DNA of 64,000 bases from Vespula vulgaris (lineage: Eukaryota > Arthropoda > Insecta > Hymenoptera > Vespidae): positions 415,001-479,000 of the forward strand of contig NC_066609.1 in NCBI RefSeq assembly GCF_905475345.1. The letters run 5' to 3'. A program made the position numbers and the translations under genes. Below are positions 27,963-40,530 of this stretch, in pieces. The notes beneath the pieces are model-generated. The model worked only from the letters and a program-made list of their open reading frames with translations. It made no database searches and was not told the DNA's origin. Position 1 is the stretch's first letter. Each line of letters begins with the position of its first letter.

Positions 27963-29337
27963 ATCTTTATCTATCTCTATATCTATCTCGTTTCTCTCAC
28001 AGATTAGGGTACAAGTGTGTACGTCGAGTGCTACTGAACGACTACTACTACGCGAGAGCGTCAAATAAATTTGACCATAGAACTTCGGCTTCTCGATGCA
28101 TTCATTCGTATGCATTTGTATTCGGTCTCTGTTGGTATTTATTTGTATCTTTGTGTGTATGTATGTTTGTGTGTGGGCGAACGTGTAGACGGTTCGTACA
28201 TGTAAACGTTGTGCGACGATGTGCTTTAAAGAGATCGATAAAAATCTGCATCGTCGTACTTACCACTTTGCCTACGATCGAGATGATAATAGAGTACACC
28301 GAAGAGTTACCGCGGTTTGTTCCCATTGCTTGTAATTTTTTAAGAAGAAAACAACGGAACTAATCGTTCGAAAAAGAACGAGGATAGATCGTCGATTGTG
28401 TGGCCTTGATTCTCGTTGACTTTCCTGTTTTTTTTTTTTCTTTCTCTTTTCCTTTTTTTGCTTTTTATCGTTGATGTGTGTGTGTGTGTGTGTGTATGGG
28501 ATGATATCGATTCGAAGAACTCGACGGGGGTTCTTTTTTCTTTTTTTTTTTCTCTTCACCCATCCCTATCATTCGATTGTACGACGATTCATTCGTATAT
28601 GAAGTTAATTTGTTGATTTGGAACTTTTTGAAATTAAAATAAATTTTCGTCCAATTTGTTTTTTATTAACTCAATTCTTTTTTTTTTCGTTAATAAGTCT
28701 CGTTTACTTATTTTTCATTTTACTTTTTTTCTGGAAAAATTAATCGTATCTATCTACGATTTCGTATTCGAATTAATATTTATTGAGAATAAAGTATATT
28801 TGATACATATACATATACATGTAGTTATACTCTCTATAAAACGTTCTTTCTGTAATATAAATCGTACCTCTTCATCAATTTCATATTATACAATTTTCAT
28901 TTCTTTTTCTTTTTTTTTTCATTTTTTTCTCTTCTCTTTTTTACGTATGACAAAAACAGATTTTGTGAGGATTAAATATGAAAATAATCGAAGAAAAAAA
29001 AAAAAGAAAGAAAAGGAAAGAAACGAAAGAAAAAATTGGAATAAGCGAAAAAAAGAACTATAGACGTATCTCCAGACTAGTTGAATTAATTTTTCAAACG
29101 ATTCGACGCTATGGGAATTTTCGATCGTAATCCGTCGTCTGTCTCTCTCTCTCTCTCTTTCATGATAGAATTTTGAAATGACTTTGAACAAGAAGAGTCT
29201 CGCTACTTTCACGAAGGTTCATTTTATATGTGTGTATGTGTACGTGTATGTGTGTGACCGAGAGAAAGAGAGAGAGAGATTTTCAAGATCCGTTTTAAAG
29301 CCGATAGAAACGAACGGCGCGTTTACTTCTAACCTCC

Positions 29338-29339
<2 letters not shown>

Positions 29340-29381
<42 letters not shown>
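29340..29381. repeat. (AT)n microsatellite
   Basis: About 20 AT units. Confidence 0.95.
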
Positions 29382-29383
<2 letters not shown>

Positions 29384-30481
29384 TGTTACGTATATTTCAC
29401 GTAAGTATCTCACGAAAGAAATTTTTCTAATATTTTTCTTTCTTCCTTTCTTTCTTTCTTTTTTTCTTTTCTTTTGAACTTCTTCTCTGTAATTTATCTC
29501 ACGTTATTTCATCCGACAGTCTGGAAGACTAGAATTAATAATCTCTATCATCGAATTTTGAAACGTTTCGACGTCTATCGCGAATAAAAATTTATTGTCG
29601 ATATCTATCTATTCTTAGTTTTTGTAAATTGAAAAAAAAAAAAGAAATGAAAAAAAATAAAAATTGCATATCAATGCCTATGTAAAACTCGATCGATCAA
29701 AGGATTGTAATAAGAAATAATAATTAATAAAAAATCATAATTGTTGACAGGAAAAAAAAAAAAGAAAAAAGAAAGGCGACGAGTGATCGATAGATCATCT
29801 CGATTTAAAAACTCCAGATTTTTTTTTTTTTCTTTGATAGTGGATACTTAAAGGAAATGATCCATTTAGAAAGAACTAATAGTGCAATATTTGCGTAAAA
29901 ATTCAACTTAATAATAAGGACGAAAAACTTTTGTCGTATAATAAAATCGTAAAATAAACTCTTGTCGTACAATTAATTTTCTTAGGAAAATGTACGAAGA
30001 AAAATATCGTCGAAAAATCATATTATTTCTACAACGATTTTTTATACTCGTATGTGTGTATGTGGGTTTCTATATGGCCGAGATTATATTCCATATAAAT
30101 GAAAATTATATGATTCTTCTCACCATAAAAAAAAAAAAAAAAAAATGATGAGACCCGGTATACCTTACGATTATCTCAGTACATCTTCTTTCGTAACCGT
30201 AAGCATTCTTTAATTTTTTCACGCGAAATATGATACAGATAAGAAACAAAGAGAACGAAGAATAACTTTCGTTGGATGATTTCTCGCACGTTTTACTTTT
30301 TTTTTTCTTTTCTCTTCTTTTCTAACATTTTTCTTTCTTCCTGTTCTTTTTTTTTTTTTTTTCAATCGAAGGAAACCCACATTATTAACGCAATCATTTC
30401 AGGATATAATTTGCGTGACTTTCTCCTCTTTTTTTTCTTCGTTTCTCTTTGTTTCTTTTCTTATTTAAATATCAGATCACA

Positions 30482-30512
<31 letters not shown>

Positions 30513-31280
30513 TATATGTATAAGAAATTGTTTATCCCGATCGATCGATTTCGATTCATATTCTTGCAAAAGTCATAATAGTTGAATTATTTTTGCCTTA
30601 ATTCAAAAGCACAAACTCTCCCCGTTAGATTTCGTGTGAGGACCCCTTTACTAATTTCACCCCATACTGTACTCGTACAGGAGTCCGGGATTGTACGCGG
30701 AAACCCATTGTGAATCGGCGAACCGTGAACGAAATGACTACCTTTACGTTTTGCTGGGTACCGCTACGCGGAATTTATTGGCAATCAATATCGACGAGAA
30801 AGAGAGAAAGAGAAAGAAAGAGAGAGAAAGAGAGAAGGGGGTGGGAGAAGGGAAAATAGCGAAAAAATAAAAGGAAGAAAGAAGAGAGATAATAAAACAG
30901 TGAGAGAATATATATATATATCTTTGGTAATCCCTTTTCTGTTTTTGTGCGACCGTTTCGTTATTTTATTCGACGAATCGAAAATTTTTCGAAACTATTT
31001 TACGATCGAAACGAAAGAACGTTAAAGGGTACGAAGTTAACGATAAAAAGATAGAAGGGCGAAAGAATTCGAAACGACTTTCGAAGTTGCGAAGAAAGAA
31101 CGTCTCGGGAGAGTTTTGTCGAATAAAAAGAAAGAAAGAAAGAAAGAAAGAAAAAATAGAAGAAATAAAAAAAACACAGGAAAAAGAAGGACGAAAGGTT
31201 ACAGAGAGAAAAGTTATGGAATGGTAATACGTAAATCGGCGATACGAATGCGGAAGATGCAAGAGGAATGAGAACGATGA

Positions 31281-31281
<1 letters not shown>

Positions 31282-31349
<68 letters not shown>
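31282..31349. repeat. (GA)n microsatellite
   Basis: About 33 GA units with one AA interruption. Confidence 0.95.
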
Positions 31350-31351
<2 letters not shown>

Positions 31352-31788
31352 GAAAGAGAATGGAACGCGAGAGAGAAGTGGCTTTATTTATGCGGCTTAG
31401 GAAGTATCGATCTGGCACGTCATTCGGGAGTAGTTCGGCCAGCTAGGAACTTTGTTGTTGGAAACTGCAAGTTTCGCGGTGAAACTCTCTCTCTCTCTCT
31501 CTCTCTCTTTCTACTCTCTACTCTCTCTCTCTCTTTCTCTCTCTCGTACAAACAGGTGGAACGGGGCGATCTGGCGCCACGGTACACTCCTTTGCTTCGC
31601 GATTACTTGTGTGTACACGTATGTACGCATATGTGCACATACGTGTATATATATATACACATTATATATATATACATATATATAGATGTATATATATATA
31701 CTCATGGTGTTCTCCACCTTTCTCACTTCCACCAATCCCCTTTATATACACGAGAAAACCTAGACGGATATATACATATGTGTGTATA

Positions 31789-31825
<37 letters not shown>

Positions 31826-31830
31826 CAGGC

Positions 31831-31868
<38 letters not shown>

Positions 31869-33009
31869 GTGTTGCGTTGACTTCGGTAAAAGAAGGAAAG
31901 AGAGAAAGAGATAGGAAGGGTAGCTCGTGCGCACAGCCAATCCAATACACCCTCCTCTCTTTCTTTCTCTCTCTATCTCTCTCTGTCTCTGTCTGTCTTT
32001 CTCTCGTGTGCAAGCTCTCTTTGCACGTCGACGATATTGCGAGAGGGTTGGAAAAGGGTAGAAAAGGTGGGGCGACAAACAACCCTTGCCAGAAGGGATT
32101 CAAGGAGAAACTCCCAGGGTCAACCCCTTTCCCAACTAGTAGATGCTGCGTAATAAATGATCCTACGCCTTTACGAACCGAATTCGATTTCGAAACACTC
32201 GTTACAGGAATTTAACTAGTTCGTATGTATGTATGTATGTATTTGTGATCTGTTCTTGGCGGAAGAGCATGTTTGCTTTTTATCGCACGAATTCCAAGAT
32301 CATACGAAATATTTCTCTCTTTCTCGTGACTTTCGCTACAAATTTGTTGTTCAATTTTTGATCGCGTTCGATAGAGAAAAAAAAGGGGGAAAGGAAAAAG
32401 GAATAAAAGAGAGAAAAAAGATTCGAATGAAAGAAAAGAGAGAGAGAGAGAGAGAAATGAAAAAAGAAAAAAGATGGGTGGAGTACTTAACGGAGGATGA
32501 GTTTGAACGAGTGAGTGATACGAATGCACGTTATTACATACTACGAAGAAATTACCTCGGTGATATTAAAAATTCCTGTTTAACGTTCCAGAAAGATCAG
32601 GAGTACGATGCTCTACAAAGTCTACGGGGATATTGATCCTTTTCAGGGAAAGGTCGTATACGTACGATCATGGAATAGGACGATGATGAAGACGATGATG
32701 AGGATGATCGATGTATCGCGAGATATAGATCCTAAAAAGAGTTCCTTCAAAAAAGCAAAAAACAGAAATTCTTTTTTTATTTTTCGAAAAAACTATCAGG
32801 CACGTTCGACGTTCGTCGATGAAAGTTCGAAAAAAAAAGAGAGAGAGATACAGAAAGTGAAAAGAAAAGAGAGGGAAAAAAGCAACCGAGCGAAATAAAA
32901 AAAAGAGAAAAAAAAATGGAAAAAACAATGCGGAAGAGAGAAGAACTCGATCGAGTCGCTTTAATCCGAGACAATAAACAGGAAAAAGCAATAAACAATG
33001 GTAACATCG

Positions 33010-33108
33010 GCATGAAATCAACGTCAACGATAACGTCAACGATAACGGCAACAGTAACGTCAGTAACATCAGCGATCGACCTGACCGATCAAGGAATAAA
33101 AGGAATTT
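33010..33108. repeat. Direct repeat, copy 1 (ACGTCA-rich)
   Basis: This copy ends in GTAACATCAGCGATCGA...CCGAT-AAGGAATAAAAGGAATTT. The same string recurs 177 bp on. It carries ACG/TCA-rich internal repeats. Confidence 0.8.
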
Positions 33109-33119
33109 AAAGAAAAACA

Positions 33120-33287
33120 AAAACAAAAACAAAGTTGACGTCGACGTCGACGTCGACGTCAACGTCAACGTCAATGCGAAATCAGCGTCAACAAGTAACA
33201 ATGACGGCAACGGTAGGAACATTAACATCGGTAACATCAGCAATCGAGCGATTCGGTTTAACCGATGAAGGAATAAAAGGAATTTGA
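33120..33287. repeat. GACGTC hexanucleotide tract and second copy of the direct repeat
   Basis: 33132-33172 is a run of GTTGAC/GACGTC units that are self-complementary (AatII-type GACGTC words). It leads into the second copy of the unit at 33010, ending GGAATAAAAGGAATTT at 33285. Local duplication through an ACG-rich minisatellite is likely. Confidence 0.7.
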
Positions 33288-33387
33288 GGGGATAATCGAG
33301 TAGGAAAATGAACTAATTTGCAGGGCGATGTTTTGCGTTAACCCTGGACATAGCGCTGGCATAACGGGTAGGGTGGAGTAGGATGAA

Positions 33388-33412
33388 GGGGGATGAGGGG
33401 ATGAGGGATGGG
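33388..33412 (+). other. G-quadruplex motif
   Basis: Runs of 5, 4, 3 and 3 G are separated by ATGA, ATGA and AT. It lies just upstream of the long CAC/CAT triplet tract. Confidence 0.65.
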
Positions 33413-33466
33413 TGTGTTTCGCGCCAACACCACCCGGTCAAACTCCCTTCTTCCTTTCCCTCTCTC

Positions 33467-33602
33467 ACCATCACCACCATCATCACCACCACCACCACTA
33501 CCACCACCACTACCACTAGCACCACCAACCACTACCACTACCATCACTATCGTCACCACCACCACCACATCATCGCCACTACCACTACACCATTACCATC
33601 AA
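33467..33602. repeat. CAC/CAT/CTA triplet-rich tract
   Basis: About 135 bp of impure ACC, ATC and ACT triplets. It is open in several frames only because of its composition. Confidence 0.9.
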
Positions 33603-36147
33603 CCCTGGTTTTGAATCCTTCTCTACTACTACTACTACTACTACTAAAAGCTACCACCAGTAGGAGCAGCAAGCAGACACACAGTCTCTCCTACTATTCA
33701 CCGTCGCCACACCCCACCAACGTGACCTGCCCGAGAATCAATACAGCTACCGCGACCGCCGCCCCAACCCTCACCGGTCCGACCAACCCCAACCACCCCA
33801 AACTACCCTCTTCTCTTCATCCCGTTCTTCTTCCTCAAAAGCTTCTCTCTCTCTCTCTCTCTCTCTTTCTTTCTGTGTGTACGTGTACGTGTATGTGTAA
33901 GTCTGTGTCCATACTTGTGCGCGGGCGCACAGTTTTAGCCACTATCCCTTTCTCTCTTACTCTCTCTCTCTATTTTACACGCTCTACGCAACCCCCTTTC
34001 GCCATTCTCGAGTGCCGATTCCCATTCTGGATTCGCAGCTTCAATCCACCCTCTACTCCTCTTCACAGGCTGCTACCACACCCACACTCCTATACACAGA
34101 GAGTATATGGTACGGGTATATGGTACACGCATACATACGTACGTACGCACGCACGCACACGGTGCTCGCTCCATCGACCAACCCTCGCGTCTTTGCTCTC
34201 TCTCTCTCTCTCTCTTTCTCTCTATCTGTCCGTGTCTGTATATATTTTTGTCTCTTTCCATCGTTCGTACCATATCGAGATATATCCAGAATACAAGCAC
34301 GCTCGGGCAACCACCCCGCACGATCCTTTTAAATTGCCGGCTACCAGGGAAATACCGAGAGAGGGTAGAGATGGACGAGAGTTTACGAATGTTTCGCCCT
34401 CGAAAGAACATAGTAACGTAAAGAGAAAGAAAGAGATAGAGATACAGTAAAGCCTGGGAATATTTATTCTCCTTTGGATATCAAAGCTATCGCTCTTTCG
34501 GCTTTTCTGATATATCTGTTCGAACGAGGGCTAATTTTACGATCGTCTTTTCATCCCCCTTCTTCTTTCTTATTCTTATTCCTCGTATTCTCCTTTTGAC
34601 GTTTACAGTTCGTTCCTTCGTTCGTTCGTTCGTTCGTTCTTTCGTTTGAAAATATACTAAACGCGCGTTACTTTCGATCAGGACATAGTAATTGGATGGA
34701 CTATATATATATATGTGTATATATATATATATATGTGCTATATATAAATATAGATCTAAGTATCGCGTGAAACGATAGTTAAAACGTAGCTATGAAAGCT
34801 CATCCAGCAACTCTGTCTACTTTCGAAACTATCCCTTAATGGTCGCTTCCGCGGATCGTCTCGAAACTCTGCGGTAAGTTCGGTTACGGGCGAGTGTAGT
34901 CGTGGCTTTAATCCCTTTTGGCAAGTTTTCGAAACTCGTATAAGCCAGCTTCCGGGAGAAGTTCTTCGGCTCACTCTGGCCGTCTACCAAAGTGCCGCTA
35001 TGCGATGCCGACCATCTGAATTTATCTATTTATCTGCATGTCTATAACGTCTTGTGCGTGTTATCACGCTTGATCGTCGACGGATAGATCATTGATCTTA
35101 ACGATTAACTCGGAAGTTTCTTTTTTTTTTTCATTCTTTCTTTCTTTTTTTTTTCTTTTTTTTTCATTTTCTTCTTTTATTTATTTCGTTTTTCTTTCTG
35201 TTCTTTTTTTTAATATATTGTATTTTTTTTTTACTATTTCTTTTACGATATTTAATATTTATAAAAAAAATATCCGTGCTTACGTACGAGTAACGCAAGT
35301 TATTGCAATCACGATTGATATAGAAAAAAAAACTGTGAGAGTATTTTAATTAAAATGTTTACATCGATATAATGAATCATTAATATTTTATATAAATAAA
35401 TGATCAGTATTTATAATGGAAGCATAAACAAACCAGACGCGATATCGATCGCTTATATCGATACGTACATGATATTTTATTATATTAATATATATTAATC
35501 AAAATAATCACATATATAAATAAACGTATATATATGTATCAAAATATCGTTAATTAATAAAAATAACGATAAAATAAAATAAAATAAAATAAACGACTTT
35601 TCGATCGTACAACATTCGAAATAATACCTTCTAATCATATACTTGATCGATTAAAGATGAATATATAAAAAAAAAATATCTTCTCTTTCGTAGAATCTCT
35701 CGATTATCTCTCGTCACGTACTATCGTATCTTCACGAAATTTTCTAGTTTAAAAAATTTTACCACTTCCGAATAAAATGATAGACCCACAAAAGAAAACA
35801 CCAAAAAAAAAATAAAAAACATTTTTATATTTATTCGCGAATTTTCATATCGAAAAGAAAAGAACGGAGAAGGGAGGAACAAAAATAAAAAAGTAAAGAA
35901 AAAAAAGAAGGAAAAAGAGAAGTGATAAAAAGGAGATAGAAAGAGATCGGATTTGTTCCGGGACAACCCAAAGGGAAAATGAAATTCCGTGTGCCCTCTG
36001 ATGATGACCGTTCGAGCGGGAACTTTAAAAAGTTGCTGGCCAAAGCGAAAAGGTTAGAAATTTTCAAGGGATATCCTTCATCTTCCAAAGGACTCTCCAA
36101 AGTTTCTATCATTAATGAGTTATTCTCCAGGAAACTTTTGAATCCAA

Positions 36148-36150
<3 letters not shown>

Positions 36151-36194
<44 letters not shown>

Positions 36195-36198
36195 ATTC
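36151..36198. repeat. (CT)n microsatellite
   Basis: Over 20 CT units, followed at 36270-36306 by a (TTC)n run. Confidence 0.95.
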
Positions 36199-36505
36199 TC
36201 TTTTTCTTTTACTTTTCAAGAGTTTCTTGCGTACACGTCCTCCAGAAAAGAGTTATCCGCTTCGAAAGAACTTTCTTCTTCTTCTTCTTCTTCTTCTTCT
36301 TCTTCGTCTACTTCTTTTACTTCCTTTTTTTACTACTACTTCTACTTCTCTTTCCCTTTCTTCTTTCACTGGAACTTTTTCTTTCTTGTTTTTCTTTCGT
36401 CTTTTTTTTTTATTTATTTATTTATTTATTTTTTTTATTTCTTTTTTATTTATTTTTCTCCGTTTTCATTCTTGTTGTTTTTAAGAAGAAAACTCAGTCG
36501 ATTTC

Positions 36506-36537
<32 letters not shown>

Positions 36538-37976
36538 CTGTCTCTGTCTTTCTCTCTCGACTCTCTACCGACCTTACAATCTCGTTAACGCCAAGACGGC
36601 CTTTTCCTTTCTCCTCCGACCAGTTCGATATCCATAAATCATTTTCTTTTCTTCCCAGCCCAACCTAGTACGTTTCACGATTATCTCACGAAGGCTTCAG
36701 GGTAAATCGTTGTTACGTGCAAACCTAACTAACGAAGAAATTACTAGGTTCGCGTGACCTTACTCTAACGTAAAAGAAGGTAAAGTTTAGAAAAAAAAAA
36801 AAAAGAACAATAATTGGCCTACCCTAGAAAAAAAAAGATATAAATAAATAAATGAAAAATAAATAAATGAAAATAAAAGTGCAGAAAGAAAAATAATAAT
36901 AAAAAAAAAAAAAAGAAAAAAAGAAATAAAAAATTGCGACCCCATGTACACACTTACACACTTACACACGTACGAACGTACACGTAGATTCACAAGCTAA
37001 TACAGAGAAAGGGAAAAGAGAGAAAACGAGGTTCATTGATCGATCGTTTATTAATGTCGGATTCGTTTCCAGGTTGCGTGGATCGGCCTGGAAAGGAGCG
37101 TCACGCGTGTAAACTATGAAAGCTATGCGTCATCGGGACAACCCGATTAGTGACACGACTCGTCGACGTTTACCTGTCACTAACACGCGACGACAATGAC
37201 GATATCGAAGTACTCGAAGAATTCCGGGTACTCAATACCAAGAGGAATCGTTTAACGAGCTTTATGAACCTGTCCTATACACCTATTTTATTACCTTCGT
37301 TATCGATCGATATCCATCTATCGAAAAAAAAAGTTTCATCAGAAATCGTTTATTTATCTTTTTTTTCATTTTCTTTTCTAGATTATCTTCTCGTTGTAAT
37401 CATTGATTTTATTATTTTTTTTTTTTGATTGATTGGTTTTAGGTAATTATTGTTTTTTTAGTTTATATGGAAATAATTACATAAATTATTGAAGCTTATT
37501 ATTGTTGTTGTTGTTTTTTTTTTTTGATTTTTTTAATGGTTTAGAAATTGAAGAATACGAACGTTACAGGTCTTCGAAATAATTATAACGATAGAAATTA
37601 ATTATTAGGTAATCTGACGTTTTCCTTTTTTTTTTTTGATTATTTGTTTATCGTTCGAAATAAATAAATTAATAAACAAATAATCGATTATATGTGATAT
37701 ATATATATATATATATAACGGACTGTTTGTTTATTCATTCCGATTAATTACCAGAAAGTTCGTATTATAAGAATTATAAAATATTTCAAAGATTTAATTG
37801 GATCATTTGAAATATCATCAAATGGAATTCCAAAACAAATCCGATATTAAATGATTAAAAACTTTTACGTTATTTCAAATTAAAGTTAATCAATTAATTT
37901 TCGTTAGGATATCTAATTTCCAAATCGTTTCGGAATAATAAATAAAAAGTTAGTCCAAAAGGATTAAAATCGATTA

Positions 37977-38710
37977 GATAATTTAAACATAGTCGAATGC
38001 TATTTAAATGTCCATTTAAATCGAACGTTTCGATAAAAGAAAATTTATTAAACGATTGGAAGCTAGTGACACATTCGTGAAATAAAGGTAAAAAAATTTA
38101 ATCATATAAAATAAAAATCATTCTCTGAGAATCTCTCAATCATCCTGGGATCAATCAAAAAGATATTAATCGTATAATGTTAACTATTTCATTAGATCAT
38201 TTCAAATATATCATTAGATCAATTATATATCCAATATTAATATCATCCCGTTGTTATAATCGAATAAGATAAAAATCGATTAGATAATTTAAATATAGCC
38301 AATCGCTATTTCCAATCGAGTATCGCGATAAAACAAAATTTATAAAATAACTGGAGTCTATCGAGAAAAAAAAAAAAAAAAAAAAAGAAAAAACACAAGA
38401 AAAAAGAATCATAAAGAAAAATTAAAAAAAGAAGAATGTAAAGAAGGTTAAATTACCCGAACGTAAATACCGACGAAGAAGTAACAAAAATTCAAAACCT
38501 GATCGACTAAAAACTGATATTTGTAAAATAAGGACATCTCTATAAAATCAAAATAGACTCTCCCAATCGCATATTAATAATAACCACATCAATAAATAAT
38601 AACTGACCCAATAAGATCGGATAATCTGAATATAACCCGAATAGTTATTTCGAATCGAACATCACGATTTCGGAATAAAATTTATGAAAGGATTCGTGGT
38701 CAATAAGAAT
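37977..38710. repeat. Diverged tandem repeat, about 306-336 bp unit
   Basis: Three copies of a segment recur, starting GATAATTTAAACATAG (37977), GATAATTTAAATATAG (38283) and GATAATCTGAATATAA (38619). Each is followed by GCTATTT/AGTTATTT, AATCGA, CGATAA and AAAATTTAT-AAA. Spacings are 306 and 336 bp. AT-rich, no coding frame. Confidence 0.75.
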
Positions 38711-39105
38711 TTAAAAAAAAAAAAAAAGAGAAAGAAAGAAAGAAAGAAAAAAGAAATCGAAGATTAAAGAAGGGGGACAAAAATTAGGAGAAAAAATAAA
38801 AAGAAGAACATGCAGAAAAAATGCAGGAAAAAATTGAAAAAAAAAAAAAAAACAAAAAACAAAAAAAGAAAGAAAGAGAAAGAAGAAAGAAGGATGAATA
38901 AATCCGTCGTATAATCCTTCGTTGAAGGACGAAAATCGATTCGATGAAAACGCCTTTGGAGAAGCGGGTCGTCGCTCGTTATAGATATACAGAGCGAGAC
39001 GCGACGTCTCGTCGGGAATTGAAGAAGAGTCGAAGTCGAAGGTGGGGCAGTCGTGTCCAGGAGAATGAGAAGAGAGTAAGAGAGAAGGAGTGAGATAGAA
39101 AGAGG

Positions 39106-39144
<39 letters not shown>

Positions 39145-39452
39145 AAGGGAGGGAGGGAGAGAGAGAGAGAAAGGGAGAGAGAGAGATATATAGAAGCAAG
39201 GTAGCAACCGCTTCTATTCCGGGCTTTTGCGATTCCTGAAAGCTCGAGGGTGCAGCAAGCACGACTCTATTGATTTCTCGTATTAAAGGGAATCTACTGG
39301 TAAGCAGGTTTCCAGTCTCTCTAAACATTTCCTTCCTTCCTTCCTTCCTTCTTCCTTCTTCCTTCTTCCTTATTTTCACGTAACGTGTTTCTTTTCTCCT
39401 TCTTTTTGTTTTTCTCTTTCTCTCTCTCTTTTTTTTTTTTTTTTTTTTTCAC

Positions 39453-39631
39453 AAAAATCGTTTCAATCGTTTATCGCTTATTATCGAGTTTATCGTAAGT
39501 AGCGTTCTCCTACTTTTTGTTGTTCTTCTTCTTCTTCTTTACTAATTTTTTTTTCTTTTTCTTTTTTTTTTTTTTTTCCTATAAAAATCGTTTCAATCGT
39601 TTATCGTTTATCGTCGAGTTTATCGTAAGTA
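39453..39631. repeat. Direct repeat of a 49-bp segment
   Basis: AAAAATCGTTTCAATCGTTT followed by ATCG...GAGTTTATCGTAAGTA occurs at 39453-39501 and again at 39583-39631, 130 bp apart. Both copies are preceded by long T tracts. It is a recent local duplication with few differences. Confidence 0.85.
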
Positions 39632-40441
39632 AAGTGTTACAATGGTTTGTGCAAATTTGATGGGCAAAGTTTATCGGAACTTTTTTTTTTTTTTTCATTT
39701 AGATATGAAGTGAGAATAATGAAAGTAAATAAAGGAATAGATAAATAGAAAATGTGGAAAGGTATGAAGGGAATAGTTGAGAGAATATTTGGGATTTATT
39801 TTTTTCTTTTTCCTTTTTTTTTTCTTTGTGAGAAAAAGAAGTGTTCGAGATATCGACAATAAATCGTTAGATGTATCGACTATCTAATATTTTAATTTTA
39901 GAAACTAACTTTTATACGTATCGTGTCTAGTATTTTTTACGAAGTAACAATATTTTCATACGATTTTTGCTATATATAAAAACTTTTTTTACGCTGTAAT
40001 ATTTTATCGTTTTCGATATCTCAAATTTCTTTTGGATTCGTATTAAAAAAATATCGACAATTTTCTTCTCGTTCTTTTCATATATGTATATAACATATAC
40101 ATATGTATTTTGTTGTTATAATTATATAAAGAATTAAAAGAAAAAAAATATATATATTATCATGAATATTGGAAATATTAATCAACCTAAGTTTGGTTCT
40201 TTATTTAGAGAATTGTCAATTTTCAATTCGTTGAACGTTCAATTTAGCGAGTTTTCTCTTCGTGGTCCGTTTCGAAAGAGATTGCAAAGAGAAAAGACAG
40301 CCGTGATCTTTCATTATCGTCGTCCGCTTTTACCTTTCGAGAATTCCGTTCAACGACCTTTTCTCTCCTCATAGATGTTATCATCATTATTACCAGCCTT
40401 GTGACAAGCTTAATAATAGAATGAAATTGGATTTCACTCAC

Positions 40442-40530
40442 CACGACCAGTGCGTGCGTCAGAGCAGTCGATGACCTCGACCTCCTTGGTGTCATTCCGA
40501 CGACCTCGCCCCTCATGATACTCTCCACGA
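40442..40530 (-). CDS. Kdm3: Kdm3 exon E
   Basis: This exon is 89 nt. It completes the Val codon split with exon D, then adds 29 codons and ends in phase 0 at a consensus donor GTGAGT (first base 40441). The acceptor is strong: tttctgtttgcgcag. With exon D it reads IGDGVVESIMRGEVVGMTPR and ends STALTHALVV, the end of the conserved N-terminal module followed by an Arg/Ser-rich linker. No stop codon is reached before the donor, so the protein continues. The following intron is either 26.1 kb to the candidate exon F or is broken by exons I did not recognise. Confidence 0.92.

Larger units (their letters stand above)
26100..28370. promoter_or_regulatory. GC-rich, CpG-rich island: possible internal promoter
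   Basis: Sub-blocks at 26100-26340, 26930-27060, 27380-27560 and 27790-28380 are far richer in G, C and CpG than the AT-rich sequence on both sides. They contain a YY1-like core (CAAAGATGGCCG, 26116-26127), a G-quadruplex motif and a strong CTCF-like match. In low-GC insect genomes such islands often mark promoters, so an alternative promoter of Kdm3 or a separate noncoding transcript is possible. No convincing coding exon was identified inside. Open frames near 27800-27877 and 28028-28363 (plus) are long but unrecognised. Confidence 0.35.
14340..40441. other. Putative 26.1-kb intron of Kdm3
   Basis: It runs from the GTGAGT donor of exon E to the ttttatag acceptor of exon F. It contains many simple repeats, three sets of old direct duplications, four G-quadruplex motifs, a GATA-motif cluster and a GC-rich island. 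Isolated open, non-repetitive blocks on either strand (19864-20115, 21545-21733, 32459-32636, 34756-34974) are discussed as findings. None matches a protein I recognise. Confidence 0.55.

Noticed and set aside
31268..32215. 315-codon plus-strand frame
   Set aside because: Most of it is GA, CT and AT microsatellites. The mixed-composition tail (32040-32215) has no recognisable domain or splice acceptor.
33383..34450. 355-codon plus-strand frame
   Set aside because: A Thr/Pro/His/Ser-rich translation of triplet and CT repeats; it shows no family resemblance and no codon structure.
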